Shown here one piece after another: positions 32,119 through 41,535 of a DNA stretch of 47,263 nt. The notes under the pieces were generated by a model. That model worked only from the letters and a program-made list of their open reading frames with translations. It made no database searches and was not told where the DNA came from. The number at the start of each line of letters is the position of its first letter. Within the stretch, counting starts at the first letter, position 1. Position numbers and translations under genes: made by a program. Location of the stretch: positions 238,014 through 285,276 of the forward strand of contig CAJTVD010000001.1 of the NCBI GenBank assembly GCA_910579495.1. The letters are read 5' to 3'. This DNA comes from an uncultured Lachnospiraceae bacterium (GTDB taxonomy: Bacteria > Bacillota > Clostridia > Lachnospirales > Lachnospiraceae).

Positions 32119-35100
32119 CTAAATGATGGAAAAAAGCTCCCTGGCAAGGTAATCCTGCTCAAAATATTCCTTAAGGAGTTTCTCCATGGTATCGTAATCG
32201 TGAAGATTCCTGCCTATAGCGATGTCGTTTAGCAGGTTGTACCTGTTTTCGCTCTGCTCCATCCCGGTATCATTGCGGCTGCAGGAGCCGCTTTCTGTCA
32301 AGTGCCCTTTTCCGTCCTCTGTCTCTGTAATATAATACTGCAAATGTTCCCCAAAGAAAAGGATAAACTGCTTTACGCAGATCCCTCCGAACATATCCTG
32401 CATTTCTTCCTTTACATAGTCCCCTTCCTGTCCTCCCCTTTTTTCCAGGAGATAGTGGATGGCGGCACTGTTGCCTTCCCTTACCCGGTATTCCACCATG
32501 GTCTTGTCCATAAACTGCCGCATGAAGCCAATCCGCCCGGCGTACTCTTTAAAATAGGGGAAGTATTTATTTTCTGCAAGGATCTCCCGCAGGAAAACCA
32601 CCAGGTACGGGAATACCCTCTGGTCCGCCTGGTGCTTATTCTCCGCATAATACCTGGTATAGGCCAGTTTGCAGACAAAGGGGAGCGCTTCCTCCTGCCG
32701 CTCTATTACCCGCTGCAGGTCCTCCAGCACAAACTCGTCAATCAGCCGGTCCTTCACAAAATACTCATAAGCATTCTGGGCAAGGACCGCAAGCTCCACC
32801 TGGGTCCTGGCGCCGCCGGATACGTAGCGTTTGAAGATATCCGCCCGCTCCCCCACAAAGGCTCCTGTGGAAAGCATCTGGATAAGAATCCGCTCCGAAA
32901 GCCCATAGGTATCTGTCCCAAAAGCCTCCGCCGCTTTCCACACATCCCGCATTTCCTTGCTTGTTCCCCTGAAGTGGCTGCACAGGTATTCTAACAGTTT
33001 TTCATCATACTTCCCTGCCCGGAAAGCCAGGTACGCCATCTTGGTCATGGTGGCGTCCTCCTCCTGGCTCTCCAGCGACAAAAGCCTGCTGCAAAGCCTT
33101 ACAATAATCTTTGCCTCCACCCCCTCGCAGCCCCGCATTTTAATCCAGGCAAAGGCTTTTTCGTACATTCCCCGCACAATAAGGAAACGCAGGGCCTGGG
33201 AAAAGCAGTTGTTATGGATCTGTTCCGGCAAAAGCGCTTCCAGCGCCTGATCCAGCTCCTTTAACCAGTCGTTGTCAAAAAAGAACTGTATCAGCCGGAT
33301 CCTGATCTCTTTCCTTACCTCTTCCCTGATTTCCTCCGTAAGGGTAAGGCGTTTCATAAACTCCACATTCTCCCGGCTTACCGGCGCTATTTCCCCGCCG
33401 CTTTCACACAGCCAGAGAGTAAAATGAATGGACCCGGTGATAAAAGGGGCTATCTGGAAAGCAAGCCTGTCCGGGGTAAGCAGCTTTTCAAGGACATATT
33501 CTTCCTCCCTGCAAAACCGGTTGCCCCGGCCATCCTCCAAAAGCAGGCGGCAGTCATCCCCGTAAACCGGAAGATAGGCTTCCTTCCCCATTACAGGGTA
33601 CACTGCCTCCTGGTTTTCTTTTTCGTATATAAGGACTGCTTTCCTGATATCCCCCCGCTCCAGCCGCAAATGCCTTACAAACAAAGCGGTGGACAGCCCC
33701 CCGGCAATCTCTTCCGTGAGCATCACCGGGGTGATGAGATTTTTGTATAAATAGGCAAGATAACGGTTGCTCCGCCCTTTTAAAAGCTGGAATACCACAA
33801 ACCGCTCAATCTGCTCCCGGTAGCTTTCGTACAGCTCCGGGTACTGCCCCTGGTTTCTGTGGACATATGCGTAAAGATATGCGTTGCGCAGGCTGTCAAG
33901 GCTGCTGTCAAAGGCAAAGTACATAAGCACGATCTTGGGGATTTCCGGCTCCCTGGCAAGGGGCAGGGACATCATATAATACTCATACAGCCGTGTAATC
34001 CGCAGTTCCTTTTCAATGCCCTTCTCATACCAGACAAAATAGCTTTTGTCAGTTTTGTTCCCTTTGATGAGCAGGGAACACAACGCCTGCAGCCCCTCCT
34101 CGGTGGGCAGGAGCTGATAACATGTCCTCAGGATGTCAAAAAGCCGCACCGAGTAATTCTTCACCCTCTGGGCAAGGTAAACTGTCTGCCCGATCACCTC
34201 TGGCGTTAAAAGCTCCTTCTTTGCCCCATAGGTTAAAATCTGCAGTTCAAAACTCTCCAGCCGCATAAGAAGGGCCGGGTTGGCGGCCACCAGATTCCAC
34301 GCCTCAATGTACAGCACCGGGCTTTTGCACCCCTGCCGGAACTGCTCTTCCAGGGCAAGCCATTTTCTGGAAGGGCTTCTGGCATAATCCCCTGACAGAT
34401 ACAAAAGCAGCCAGGCAATCCGCCAGTTATCGGAATTTTGGGTAAAGATCCTCTCCACCTGCCCTGCAATCTCATCAATATAGGACTCCCTGCGGTTGAG
34501 CAGTGTGGTCAAATACAGATAATAGCAATACAGCGCAGGCTCAAAATTTTCTTCCACTGTTTCTTTTATCTGGTTTAGCAGCCATTCTGCTTCCCTCTCC
34601 CTCTCCTGGGTGATATAGAGCTGCACCTTGAACAGGCGCGCCGCCACGTCCTCTCCCTCCAGTGAGACCATCTTCTCCACCAGGCTCCCGGTTTCTTTCA
34701 TCCAGGAAGCGGAGCTGATCTTTTTAGTGCGGAAAGCTTCGTAATACTGCATCAGTTCCATCACCGCATGTTTTTTCTGCCTGCGCTTGCCTGCCTCCAG
34801 GGCCTTGGGGGATTTATTATTCACCGTAATCTTTGCTTCGAAGCAGGCGTAAGCCCCCCGGAACCGGATAATGCCATAATTTTTGCCCCCGTGGAGCTTT
34901 TCCCCTGCGATATAAAAAGGAAGCCGGTAGCTGTTTCCCAGGAAATCCTCCTCCCGGATTATTTCTTTTTCCAGAAGAATGAAATCCCCTTCCTTTTCCA
35001 CGGACAGCTCCGAATACCCCCATCCATTGCGGTTTACCACTACCCTGCCCTCAGGCTTGCCGCCGGGATTGTCTATCCGGATCTGGTCACTTTCCAGGAA

Positions 35101-35679
35101 AAACTCTACCTTCTGTTTTTTCTTAATTTCCAGCAGGAATTCCTCTACCTTCTGTTCCCGCCGCTCCCCGCCTGCCAGCCCTCTGTAAACACCATAAAAA
35201 GCCCTGTCCGTCCCCTGGAAAATATGGGCAAAATCCGGAGAAAAAAACAGATTTACAGCCTCCCCCCAATTGGTCCGGGCAAGGTTGGTAAAGTGAAACA
35301 GATTTTTAATATCCCCTAGCTGGGAGGCAAGGGGAGCGGTAACCACAGTTACCTCATAGGGGACAAAATATTCCCCGTGATTAGATATGATACGGAATTC
35401 CCCTTTCAGGGTATCCCCCTGCGACATTCCATAACCGTCAAAGAAGTAAGAAATCTCCTCCTTCACGCCGGAAAACTGTTCTGTCAGGCAATGCATCCGC
35501 AGCCTTGTGGAGGATACCCTGCCTTCTGTCACCTCATTTTCCGGCCCTGTAATGAAAAAGCTTCCCTCGTGGTTTTCCCCCTCCTGAAGCTTCAGTTCAA
35601 TCACAGGGCTTGAAAATTCCAGGGCATAAGCCTCGTTATTAAATTTTCCCGCCAGAATTTGTTCCACTGCATCCTGCAC
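32119..35679 (-). CDS. DUF5717 giant scaffold protein
   Basis: A 1186-aa protein that I place in DUF5717. It has no signal peptide or membrane segment. Residues about 20-280 are strand-rich with two Ig-like or beta-sandwich units (SSPVIELKLQEGENHEGSFF; GDTLKGEFRII). From about 300 to 1180 it is almost all helical, in TPR/HEAT-like pairs, suggesting a long curved scaffold. The GTG start at 35679 follows GGAGG at 9 bp; an ATG close by is out of frame. It heads the cluster with DUF5716, the TPR protein and the membrane coiled-coil protein. Function unknown. Confidence 0.8.
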   Translation of the reverse strand: MQDAVEQILAGKFNNEAYALEFSSPVIELKLQEGENHEGSFFITGPENEVTEGRVSSTRLRMHCLTEQFSGVKEEISYFFDGYGMSQGDTLKGEFRIISNHGEYFVPYEVTVVTAPLASQLGDIKNLFHFTNLARTNWGEAVNLFFSPDFAHIFQGTDRAFYGVYRGLAGGERREQKVEEFLLEIKKKQKVEFFLESDQIRIDNPGGKPEGRVVVNRNGWGYSELSVEKEGDFILLEKEIIREEDFLGNSYRLPFYIAGEKLHGGKNYGIIRFRGAYACFEAKITVNNKSPKALEAGKRRQKKHAVMELMQYYEAFRTKKISSASWMKETGSLVEKMVSLEGEDVAARLFKVQLYITQEREREAEWLLNQIKETVEENFEPALYCYYLYLTTLLNRRESYIDEIAGQVERIFTQNSDNWRIAWLLLYLSGDYARSPSRKWLALEEQFRQGCKSPVLYIEAWNLVAANPALLMRLESFELQILTYGAKKELLTPEVIGQTVYLAQRVKNYSVRLFDILRTCYQLLPTEEGLQALCSLLIKGNKTDKSYFVWYEKGIEKELRITRLYEYYMMSLPLAREPEIPKIVLMYFAFDSSLDSLRNAYLYAYVHRNQGQYPELYESYREQIERFVVFQLLKGRSNRYLAYLYKNLITPVMLTEEIAGGLSTALFVRHLRLERGDIRKAVLIYEKENQEAVYPVMGKEAYLPVYGDDCRLLLEDGRGNRFCREEEYVLEKLLTPDRLAFQIAPFITGSIHFTLWLCESGGEIAPVSRENVEFMKRLTLTEEIREEVRKEIRIRLIQFFFDNDWLKELDQALEALLPEQIHNNCFSQALRFLIVRGMYEKAFAWIKMRGCEGVEAKIIVRLCSRLLSLESQEEDATMTKMAYLAFRAGKYDEKLLEYLCSHFRGTSKEMRDVWKAAEAFGTDTYGLSERILIQMLSTGAFVGERADIFKRYVSGGARTQVELAVLAQNAYEYFVKDRLIDEFVLEDLQRVIERQEEALPFVCKLAYTRYYAENKHQADQRVFPYLVVFLREILAENKYFPYFKEYAGRIGFMRQFMDKTMVEYRVREGNSAAIHYLLEKRGGQEGDYVKEEMQDMFGGICVKQFILFFGEHLQYYITETEDGKGHLTESGSCSRNDTGMEQSENRYNLLNDIAIGRNLHDYDTMEKLLKEYFEQDYLARELFSII

Positions 35680-35737
35680 TGTCCTATTCCTCCAGCCGCC
35701 AGTTTCTCTTTCATGTAAAAATTATTACCTTCACTAT

Positions 35738-35767
35738 AGTATACCATCTTTGCGGGCGCTTTCGCAA
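35738..35767 (-). promoter_or_regulatory. Promoter of the DUF5717 cluster
   Basis: Minus-strand TTGCGA (35762-35767) and TATACT (35738-35743) are spaced by 18 bp, about 60 bp before the GTG start. The -35 is moderate, so this is a reasonable candidate only. Confidence 0.45.
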
Positions 35768-35785
35768 CCGGGTAATGAATGTATG

Positions 35786-36400
35786 TTAACCTGGCTCCGA
35801 AATCCGGCTGACCCCTACATAAATATTGGAAATGCTGTACCAGGTAGGGTAGTCTACGATCCCGGACTGGGGCAGGTTAAAAATTCGCTGGAAAGCACGC
35901 ACAGCCTCCGCCGTAGCCGGGCCGTAAATCCCATCCGCCGTCACTGTGGGGATTGCCGGGTAATTTCTGGCAATACGGTTTAACTGCTGCTGTATCTGCC
36001 TGACCTTATCGCCGGTAGAGCCAATGGTCAGGTTATAGCCCGGCCAGGAGGAGGGCACCCCGGCAACGCTCACCGCCGTGTTGATATACATATCATTTCC
36101 ATAATAATAATGGATAATATCAATGGCCGAATAGCCCTCTTCCCCCAGGTACTTGGAGCCCCACTGGCTTAAGCCGTCACAGGTAACCCTCCTGCCGTCG
36201 CAGTAGGAGGTAAATATAGGCTGCCGCACCCCGGGGCGGGATAAATAATTTGCAAACACGCTGTCCACGATGCGCTCAATGTTCCCATAAAAATTCCTGC
36301 CATACATCCACTTCTGGTCATAGGCGGTGGAAGAGGTGATGGTAAAGTTATACCCCTTATTCCGGTACCCCAAAACCAACGCCCATTCCGTGTCCCGGCC
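35786..36400 (-). pseudogene. C-terminal piece of a SpoIID-like/peptidoglycan-binding spore protein
   Basis: The open frame encodes about 204 residues. The first half matches the end of a SpoIID-like domain (GYNFTITSSTAYDQ; YCDGRRVTC; GLSQWGSKYLGEEGYS; HYYYGNDMY). The second half is a peptidoglycan-binding type 1 domain (IGSTGDKVRQIQQQLN; TADGIYGPATAEAVRAFQ). The first plausible start is a TTG at 36379 without a ribosome site, and the frame opens only after a TAG at 36401-36403, so the N-terminus is missing. The missing upstream part, ending NRVYTEW, is found 5.1 kb away at 41536-41766 on the same strand. I therefore read the two as halves of one split gene. Confidence 0.8.
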
Positions 36401-36408
36401 CTATGCCC

Positions 36409-38130
36409 TTACCTGGCCCGGGCCAGTGCCTCCTCCAGGCTGTCCGCCCCGATAATATTCAGCATAAACGCCACGTTATCCCGGCCCTTATTGGTATCAA
36501 TATCCCTGAACACTTCATAGATAAACTTCGGTGTACGGTCCAGGTTATAAATCCCAAAGGCAAGCCCCTGTTTGATTTCTTCCATGGCGTCTGTCTGCCT
36601 ATTCATAATAAAAGCTTCTATGTAAGGATTATCTTCAATAATATAGTAGCAGTAGGCAAACGCCGCCGCCTGGAGCTTTTCCCCGGAAAGGGAGGTAAAG
36701 CCAAGTTCCGTCACCGAAATGCTGCGTACATCACCGCCCCGGTCAAGATATTCCACCTGCTTTAAAAAGTCTGTCACCGTGCTTAAGTTCATAGGCGTAA
36801 GCACAGGCGCATCTATACTTTTATCGTAATTCTGGTTCCAATAGTTAACCCTTGTAAGAGGGCTGGGATAAGGATGGATGGCCACCCCCCAGTCATAATT
36901 CCCCTTCTGCCTTGCGGCATCGTTGACTGCTTCCAGTATATCCCTGGCATTAAAAAAGCGGTCATCCCTGCCTTTATTGTCATTCCAGTCGTGGTCAATG
37001 CTCAGATATACCTTGGCCCCCGCATAGCTGCGCTTGGCGGCATTATAGAAAATGCGCAGGGCCTTTTCGTACTCGCCGGCATAAAGCCCAATGTCCTTTG
37101 TATCCATATAATTCCAGACCTTATGCTGGTTAATTTCATTGGCAATCACCCAGCTGGACACCAGCCCCTTTTCCTTCCCGGAATAGCGTTCCGTCAAAAA
37201 AGAGGCAATGGCTTCCAGGTGCAGGCACCCTTCCGCCTCACAGGTATTGAAAGCATAATAATAAGCACCCGAATCCTTATTCCTGGCCAGGGGATGGACC
37301 AGCTCCGGATAATCCTCATCCCAGTCGTTAAGGATAATGGCTGTGGTGAGCATCTCCTTTTCCGTAAGGTAGGAAAAGAGATTGTCATAGCCTTCTATGG
37401 CAGCGCCGTTAAAGAGATATTCCCTTCCCCTGTAGTGGTATACGATGGTGGGAAGCGCCTCATTGGTAGTCTCCCCGATAATGTTGGACAGGGGGATGTT
37501 ATAAATGGCGTGCTTCACGCCCAGATCCTCCAGCAGGGGGGTCCGCAGCATCTCCGGGTCAAGGAGCAGCCCCTTTTTGGATTTTCCCTGGGGATAATCC
37601 TCCGGGTTATAGGCAATGGCCTCCGGATTATTGATAAAGCAGCCCTGGCTCAGGGGTACATACCTTCCCTTCACCAAAAGGGCCGGCACAAACTGCCGGA
37701 AAAGCTGTTCCTCCTGGTAGTCCCACTGGAACGTACAGCTTGTAGCCTTTTCCGCAACCGCAACGGGCGTGCGGCCAAAGCCTTCGGGGAACTCACATTC
37801 CTCATAAATATCAAAGTCAAAGAGATAGATATAGGCATCATCGCTCCCGGGGATATCGGGCAAAGCAAGGTTTAAGGTAAGCCCCGTTCCCTCCCCATTG
37901 AAAACGCACTCCGTAATCCGGCCATAGGATGCAAGGGCTTTGCGGGAAAGCTTTACATTCCCCTTTGTAAGCGCCTCCTCCCTCTCTGTATCCAGCTTCT
38001 CTTTCAGGCGCACAGAAGAAGCCGTGAAAACAGCAGGCTTTCTGTCCTTATGCCTGAAAAAAAAGGCAAAGGCACCTAAAAGCAGGAGAATACCGCCTAT
38101 CAATATAATCGTTTTCTTTTTCTTATCCAA
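36409..38130 (-). CDS. DUF5722 protein A, membrane-anchored glycosidase-like
   Basis: A 573-aa protein with one N-terminal membrane anchor (about 7-25 after KKKK) and the rest outside the cell. A strand-rich domain (about 60-165) precedes a TIM-barrel-like region I assign to DUF5722. The barrel has NE in SWVIANEINQ (Glu332) and a second Glu in ISVTELGF (Glu475), placed like the acid/base and nucleophile of clan GH-A enzymes, plus HPYPSPL. This suggests a retaining glycoside hydrolase, but no activity is known to me. It follows the BMP lipoprotein by 14 bp. A paralogue is at 39598. Confidence 0.78.
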   Translation of the reverse strand: MDKKKKTIILIGGILLLLGAFAFFFRHKDRKPAVFTASSVRLKEKLDTEREEALTKGNVKLSRKALASYGRITECVFNGEGTGLTLNLALPDIPGSDDAYIYLFDFDIYEECEFPEGFGRTPVAVAEKATSCTFQWDYQEEQLFRQFVPALLVKGRYVPLSQGCFINNPEAIAYNPEDYPQGKSKKGLLLDPEMLRTPLLEDLGVKHAIYNIPLSNIIGETTNEALPTIVYHYRGREYLFNGAAIEGYDNLFSYLTEKEMLTTAIILNDWDEDYPELVHPLARNKDSGAYYYAFNTCEAEGCLHLEAIASFLTERYSGKEKGLVSSWVIANEINQHKVWNYMDTKDIGLYAGEYEKALRIFYNAAKRSYAGAKVYLSIDHDWNDNKGRDDRFFNARDILEAVNDAARQKGNYDWGVAIHPYPSPLTRVNYWNQNYDKSIDAPVLTPMNLSTVTDFLKQVEYLDRGGDVRSISVTELGFTSLSGEKLQAAAFAYCYYIIEDNPYIEAFIMNRQTDAMEEIKQGLAFGIYNLDRTPKFIYEVFRDIDTNKGRDNVAFMLNIIGADSLEEALARAR

Positions 38131-38144
38131 AATCCCGTCCCCCG

Positions 38145-39404
38145 CTATTCTTTCCCGCTCTTTTGCGTTTCTTCCGGCTCCCCTGCCTTCTCCCTGCCTT
38201 CATTATAAAAGATAACCGTTATTTCCGTCTCCGGCATCCCTTCTCCTTCCCCCAGGATGGGAATCTTTCCGGTGTTTAAATCCACAAGCACCTGGAAATA
38301 CTCCTTCATGGAAACCTTCTGAAAACGCCACGCCCCTTCCGCCATGGGAAGCTTAATGCAGTTTTTCTCTGCACTGTAATCCATCACCTGGCCCGCCATC
38401 CCATCCGGCCAGCTCCCCCCGCCGGCAAACAGCTCGTCCAGTGCAAAGATTACGGAAGATTGGATCCCCTTCATGGCAGAGGTCAGAAAAAGCCCTGAAA
38501 CGCCGCTCTGGTCCACATCTGCCCCAATGAGCAGCCCCCCGGTTTTTTCTGCTGCCTTAAGGACCGACTGGTACAGGGAACCGCCACAGGCAAAAATAAT
38601 CTCTGTGCCATCCTGATACCACTTCCTGGCTGTCTTCTCAATCTCCTTAGAGGGGAGGAAAGAGCCCCCATACCAGTACTCTACGCTCACCTGCCCGGTA
38701 ATGCCTAAAGAAGCGGCGGCATCATCAATTCCCTTAAGATAGCCGAAGCCATACCTTTCCACCGAGGGAAGGCGCTCCCCGCCGATAAAGCCCAGCTTCC
38801 GGCAGCCTTCCAGCACCGCCATATAACCTGCCAGATAGCCAGCTTCCTCCTCATGGTATGCAATACAGTGGACATTGGGGGCAATGGGGATCCCCTCTCC
38901 CTCCTTGTCCCTTGGAACCCCGTCCAATAAAAGGAAATTTACCTCCCCATACTTCTCCTGTAAGGTTCCCACTGCCTGCTCAAAATGGGGGCCTGCACAG
39001 ACCACCACCTCCGCCTGGTTTTCAATGGCGTATAAAACCGCCTCCTCATAAGCCTCCCGGGAATCCCTGCCAGCGCTGTAATAAGAATAAGAAATCCCTG
39101 CCGCCTGGGCATAAGACCTGACGCCTTCCAGCGCGGCCTGATTGTAACTATCCTCCGCATGGGAGCCCACATCCCCGACCAGGGCAACCTTCCCGCCCTT
39201 TTCCTGATAGTCCTGATAATAATCCTCCTGTTCCTTATCCTTTTCTTTCCGCCCATGGGAGATTGCAGGGGACTCCGCAGGCAGGGGTTCCCCCTGTTTT
39301 CCCTTGTTCCCCACTTCCATCTCCCTAACACCGCAGCCTGCGCAAAAAACAGCCAGCACAGCCAGCGTCAAATATACTTTTGAGTATAATAATCTTCCTT
39401 TCAC
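38145..39404 (-). CDS. BMP/Med-family lipoprotein, substrate-binding type
   Basis: A 419-aa lipoprotein with lipobox FCAGC near residue 20, then an acidic, Gln/Tyr-rich linker and a two-lobed binding domain of the BMP (basic membrane protein) family. Typical blocks are VALVGDVGSHAEDSYNQAALEGV, VVCAGPHFEQAV, FLLLDGVP, EEAGYLAGYMA, GFIGGE and IFACGGSLYQSV. BMP proteins commonly bind nucleosides, but no permease or ATPase follows here. The start is the GTG at 39404, six bases after an AAGGGGTGAT site; the frame extends further upstream into the 37-bp repeats, which is rejected. It lies between the two DUF5722 genes and may bind a breakdown product. Confidence 0.8.
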   Translation of the reverse strand: MKGRLLYSKVYLTLAVLAVFCAGCGVREMEVGNKGKQGEPLPAESPAISHGRKEKDKEQEDYYQDYQEKGGKVALVGDVGSHAEDSYNQAALEGVRSYAQAAGISYSYYSAGRDSREAYEEAVLYAIENQAEVVVCAGPHFEQAVGTLQEKYGEVNFLLLDGVPRDKEGEGIPIAPNVHCIAYHEEEAGYLAGYMAVLEGCRKLGFIGGERLPSVERYGFGYLKGIDDAAASLGITGQVSVEYWYGGSFLPSKEIEKTARKWYQDGTEIIFACGGSLYQSVLKAAEKTGGLLIGADVDQSGVSGLFLTSAMKGIQSSVIFALDELFAGGGSWPDGMAGQVMDYSAEKNCIKLPMAEGAWRFQKVSMKEYFQVLVDLNTGKIPILGEGEGMPETEITVIFYNEGREKAGEPEETQKSGKE

Positions 39405-39454
39405 TGCCACATCACCCCTTCCAGCCAACCGGCAACCAAGCGCCCCACGGGCCC

Positions 39455-39540
39455 GGCTTATTGTAACAAACACCGTCGCGCTGCGCGAGCCCGGCTTATT
39501 GTAACAAACGCCGTCGCGCTGCGCGGGCCGGCTTATTGTA
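39455..39540. repeat. 37-bp repeat, two full tandem units plus a partial third (copy C)
   Basis: Units 39455-39492 (38 bp) and 39493-39529 (37 bp) are nearly identical, and the third stops after 11 bp at the terminator base. The core GTAACAAACRCCGTCGCGCT matches copies A, B and D. There are no spacers between units, so this is not a CRISPR array. Confidence 0.9.
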
Positions 39541-39547
39541 AGCAGAA

Positions 39548-39572
39548 ACGGCATAGCCACTGGCTATACCGT
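39548..39572 (-). terminator. Terminator of the DUF5722 B gene
   Basis: A 12-bp stem (ACGGYATAGCCA with TGGCTATRCCGT) with one G-T mismatch follows the gene end by 25 bp. On the minus strand the following bases are TTCTGCTT, a weak U-tract. Confidence 0.75.
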
Positions 39573-39597
39573 TCCGTTCATACTCACTTTCAAACAA

Positions 39598-41265
39598 TTA
39601 TTTCACAACGCCGTCACCGCTTCTCGTCCATACAATATTCTCATTAATCATCTCGTCAATATCCATCCCGATAATTTCGGATGCCCGGTCCTTGGCTTCC
39701 TGTTCATTCTCCGTCCCCAGATTTTTGTAAATATCAAAAGCCGGTTTCCGGTTTCCATCCAGGCCATAAAGCCCCAGGGCAAGATGGCTCTTCATCTCAT
39801 GGGCATCATCGGTCTGCCGGAACAGCACGAAAGAATCAATTTCCGGAATAGACGCCGCCTTTAAATACCCGTAGGCAACGGAAGCCTCCTGTTTCTCATC
39901 CCCAAAGCTGGAAGTGTAACCAATCTCAGCCAGGGAAATGCTCCGCACCTCCCCTGCGGGATTTAAAAACTGGTCACGCTTCATATACTCAATCAAAAGG
40001 TCAATATTCTGCATGGTGATATAAGGGGTTGAAAGGTTATCCTTCACCCACACCGCCGGCCCGTTCCAGGCATAAGGGTCATACAATGGCGAGTTATAAG
40101 GGTGGTAGGAAAGCCCCCAGTCAATGTTCCCCTCCCGGATCATATAGTAGTTAAACAGGTCCAGGTAATCCCTTGCAAGAAAGCTTCCCGGGTTGGATTT
40201 CCGGTTCCACTCCTGGTCAATCGAATTATAGACCATGGCATTGGCATTCATGCTTTTAATCTCATTATAAATAATGCGGAATGCCTTCACATAAGCCCCT
40301 ACATTAAAATCCAGGGAATTGGAGCTGCTGTACCACCAGGAAGTACGGGCGTTTACCTCATTGCCCAGAATCCAGTTATCCACTTGGCCGCAGTCAAGCT
40401 GGCCGGAATACCGCCAGCCCAAAAACGCCCCGATTGCCTTTAAGTGGCTGGTCCCTGCTTCCTCCGCCACATTCAGCGCATATCCCGGCGCTTCCTCCTC
40501 AATTTCACCGTTGTCCGCATTCTTTGCCATGGGATGGACCAAGTCCTGGGAATAAAGCCCGGACCCATCGTTTAAAAGGACAATGGTAAGCTGGATCCCC
40601 TGGGCATTCATTGCCTTTATAAAGGCATCATAATTGGAAATCACCGTATTGTCAAAATAATAATTCTTTCCGTTATAATTAAAAGAAATGGCATCAGAAA
40701 CCGATTCATCCGAACAAATTTCATCCACGCTCATATTGTAGACCACCTGCTGGATGCCAAGCTCTTCCAAATCCCCGTTCTGGAGCTTCTCCACATCCGG
40801 CAAAAGCCCTTTGATCCCCACCTCCATCCGGGGGGAGGAATATTTGGCAATTGCCTCCGGGTTGGTAATGTAATGCTCGTCGCTGACCTGGTACATCTTT
40901 CCGCCCCGCTTTACTGCCACCAGGAATTTGCGGCTTAAATTAGAGTCTTCCGAGTCATAATCCAGCGGAAAGCTTACAGAAACGGACTTCTCCGCATCTA
41001 CTGTTGCCACCACCCTGCCGTCTGTGCCGTCCTCGTAAACCTCATCGGCAAAGATATAAAACATATCGTCGTCATTTGTGGGGATACTGGATGCCTCCAG
41101 TTCACAGACCACATCTGTCTCAGAAATCAGACAGGATGTGATAGACACCGGGCGCTGGGCCGCCTCTGCGCAAAGCAGGTTTTCCCTGCCCATGGCCGCG
41201 CCTGCTCCGAAAACCACGGCTGCAGCCGCCAGGATGAGTATCGCTTTTTTCTTAATTCTGCCCAT
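39598..41265 (-). CDS. DUF5722 protein B, secreted glycosidase-like
   Basis: A 555-aa paralogue of the protein at 36409. It has a Sec-type signal (RIKKK, hydrophobic 8-23, likely cleavage near the AEA at 33-35). A strand-rich domain (about 38-130) is followed by the DUF5722 barrel with NE in WILGNEVNA (Glu303), Glu447 in SLAEIGY, and the HPYNSPL block. The start at 41265 follows GGAGGAAAT. It is the first gene of the DUF5722-BMP-DUF5722 set, with its own promoter, but also its own terminator, so the downstream two may be partly separate. Substrate unknown; a cell-surface or gut glycan is the obvious guess. Confidence 0.8.
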   Translation of the reverse strand: MGRIKKKAILILAAAAVVFGAGAAMGRENLLCAEAAQRPVSITSCLISETDVVCELEASSIPTNDDDMFYIFADEVYEDGTDGRVVATVDAEKSVSVSFPLDYDSEDSNLSRKFLVAVKRGGKMYQVSDEHYITNPEAIAKYSSPRMEVGIKGLLPDVEKLQNGDLEELGIQQVVYNMSVDEICSDESVSDAISFNYNGKNYYFDNTVISNYDAFIKAMNAQGIQLTIVLLNDGSGLYSQDLVHPMAKNADNGEIEEEAPGYALNVAEEAGTSHLKAIGAFLGWRYSGQLDCGQVDNWILGNEVNARTSWWYSSSNSLDFNVGAYVKAFRIIYNEIKSMNANAMVYNSIDQEWNRKSNPGSFLARDYLDLFNYYMIREGNIDWGLSYHPYNSPLYDPYAWNGPAVWVKDNLSTPYITMQNIDLLIEYMKRDQFLNPAGEVRSISLAEIGYTSSFGDEKQEASVAYGYLKAASIPEIDSFVLFRQTDDAHEMKSHLALGLYGLDGNRKPAFDIYKNLGTENEQEAKDRASEIIGMDIDEMINENIVWTRSGDGVVK

Positions 41266-41390
41266 ATTTCCTCCAAATCGTTCCGTATTTTGCTGCTGTA
41301 TCTGCAGGAAGCAGCATAGGCTCCCTATGGCCGTTGCCCTGTCCCTTACCCTGTCCAAAGCAGCGTTTACTTTAGTTTCTTTACAAGGCT

Positions 41391-41419
41391 ATTATAACCG
41401 CAAACATTTTGAAAGGCAA
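41391..41419 (-). promoter_or_regulatory. Promoter of DUF5722 B
   Basis: Minus-strand TTGCCT (41414-41419) and a perfect TATAAT (41391-41396) are spaced by 17 bp, giving a leader of about 120 nt. No operator-like palindrome is seen in that leader. Confidence 0.65.
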
Positions 41420-41535
41420 CCGATATATTTAATTTCTGCGGCAGTTTCCTAAACATTTGTTCTTTTCTCCTGGCAGGTGCCGGGCGCGGCAAGGTTTTTA
41501 CAGGGTAAGAATCCCCTAAATGAGCGCCGCTCCCC

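Noticed and set aside
39455..39540. Tandem 37-bp units as a possible CRISPR array
   Set aside because: The units are directly adjacent with no spacers, there are only two complete copies, and no cas genes are present. The same applies to 8168-8257.
39405..39560. N-terminal extension of the BMP lipoprotein
   Set aside because: It is encoded by the 37-bp repeats and would bury the lipoprotein signal; the GTG at 39404 has a proper ribosome site.
36409..41535. The inserted segment as an IS element or integrative element
   Set aside because: It contains no transposase, integrase or recombinase, and its ends are not inverted repeats; only a 4-bp shared sequence is seen.
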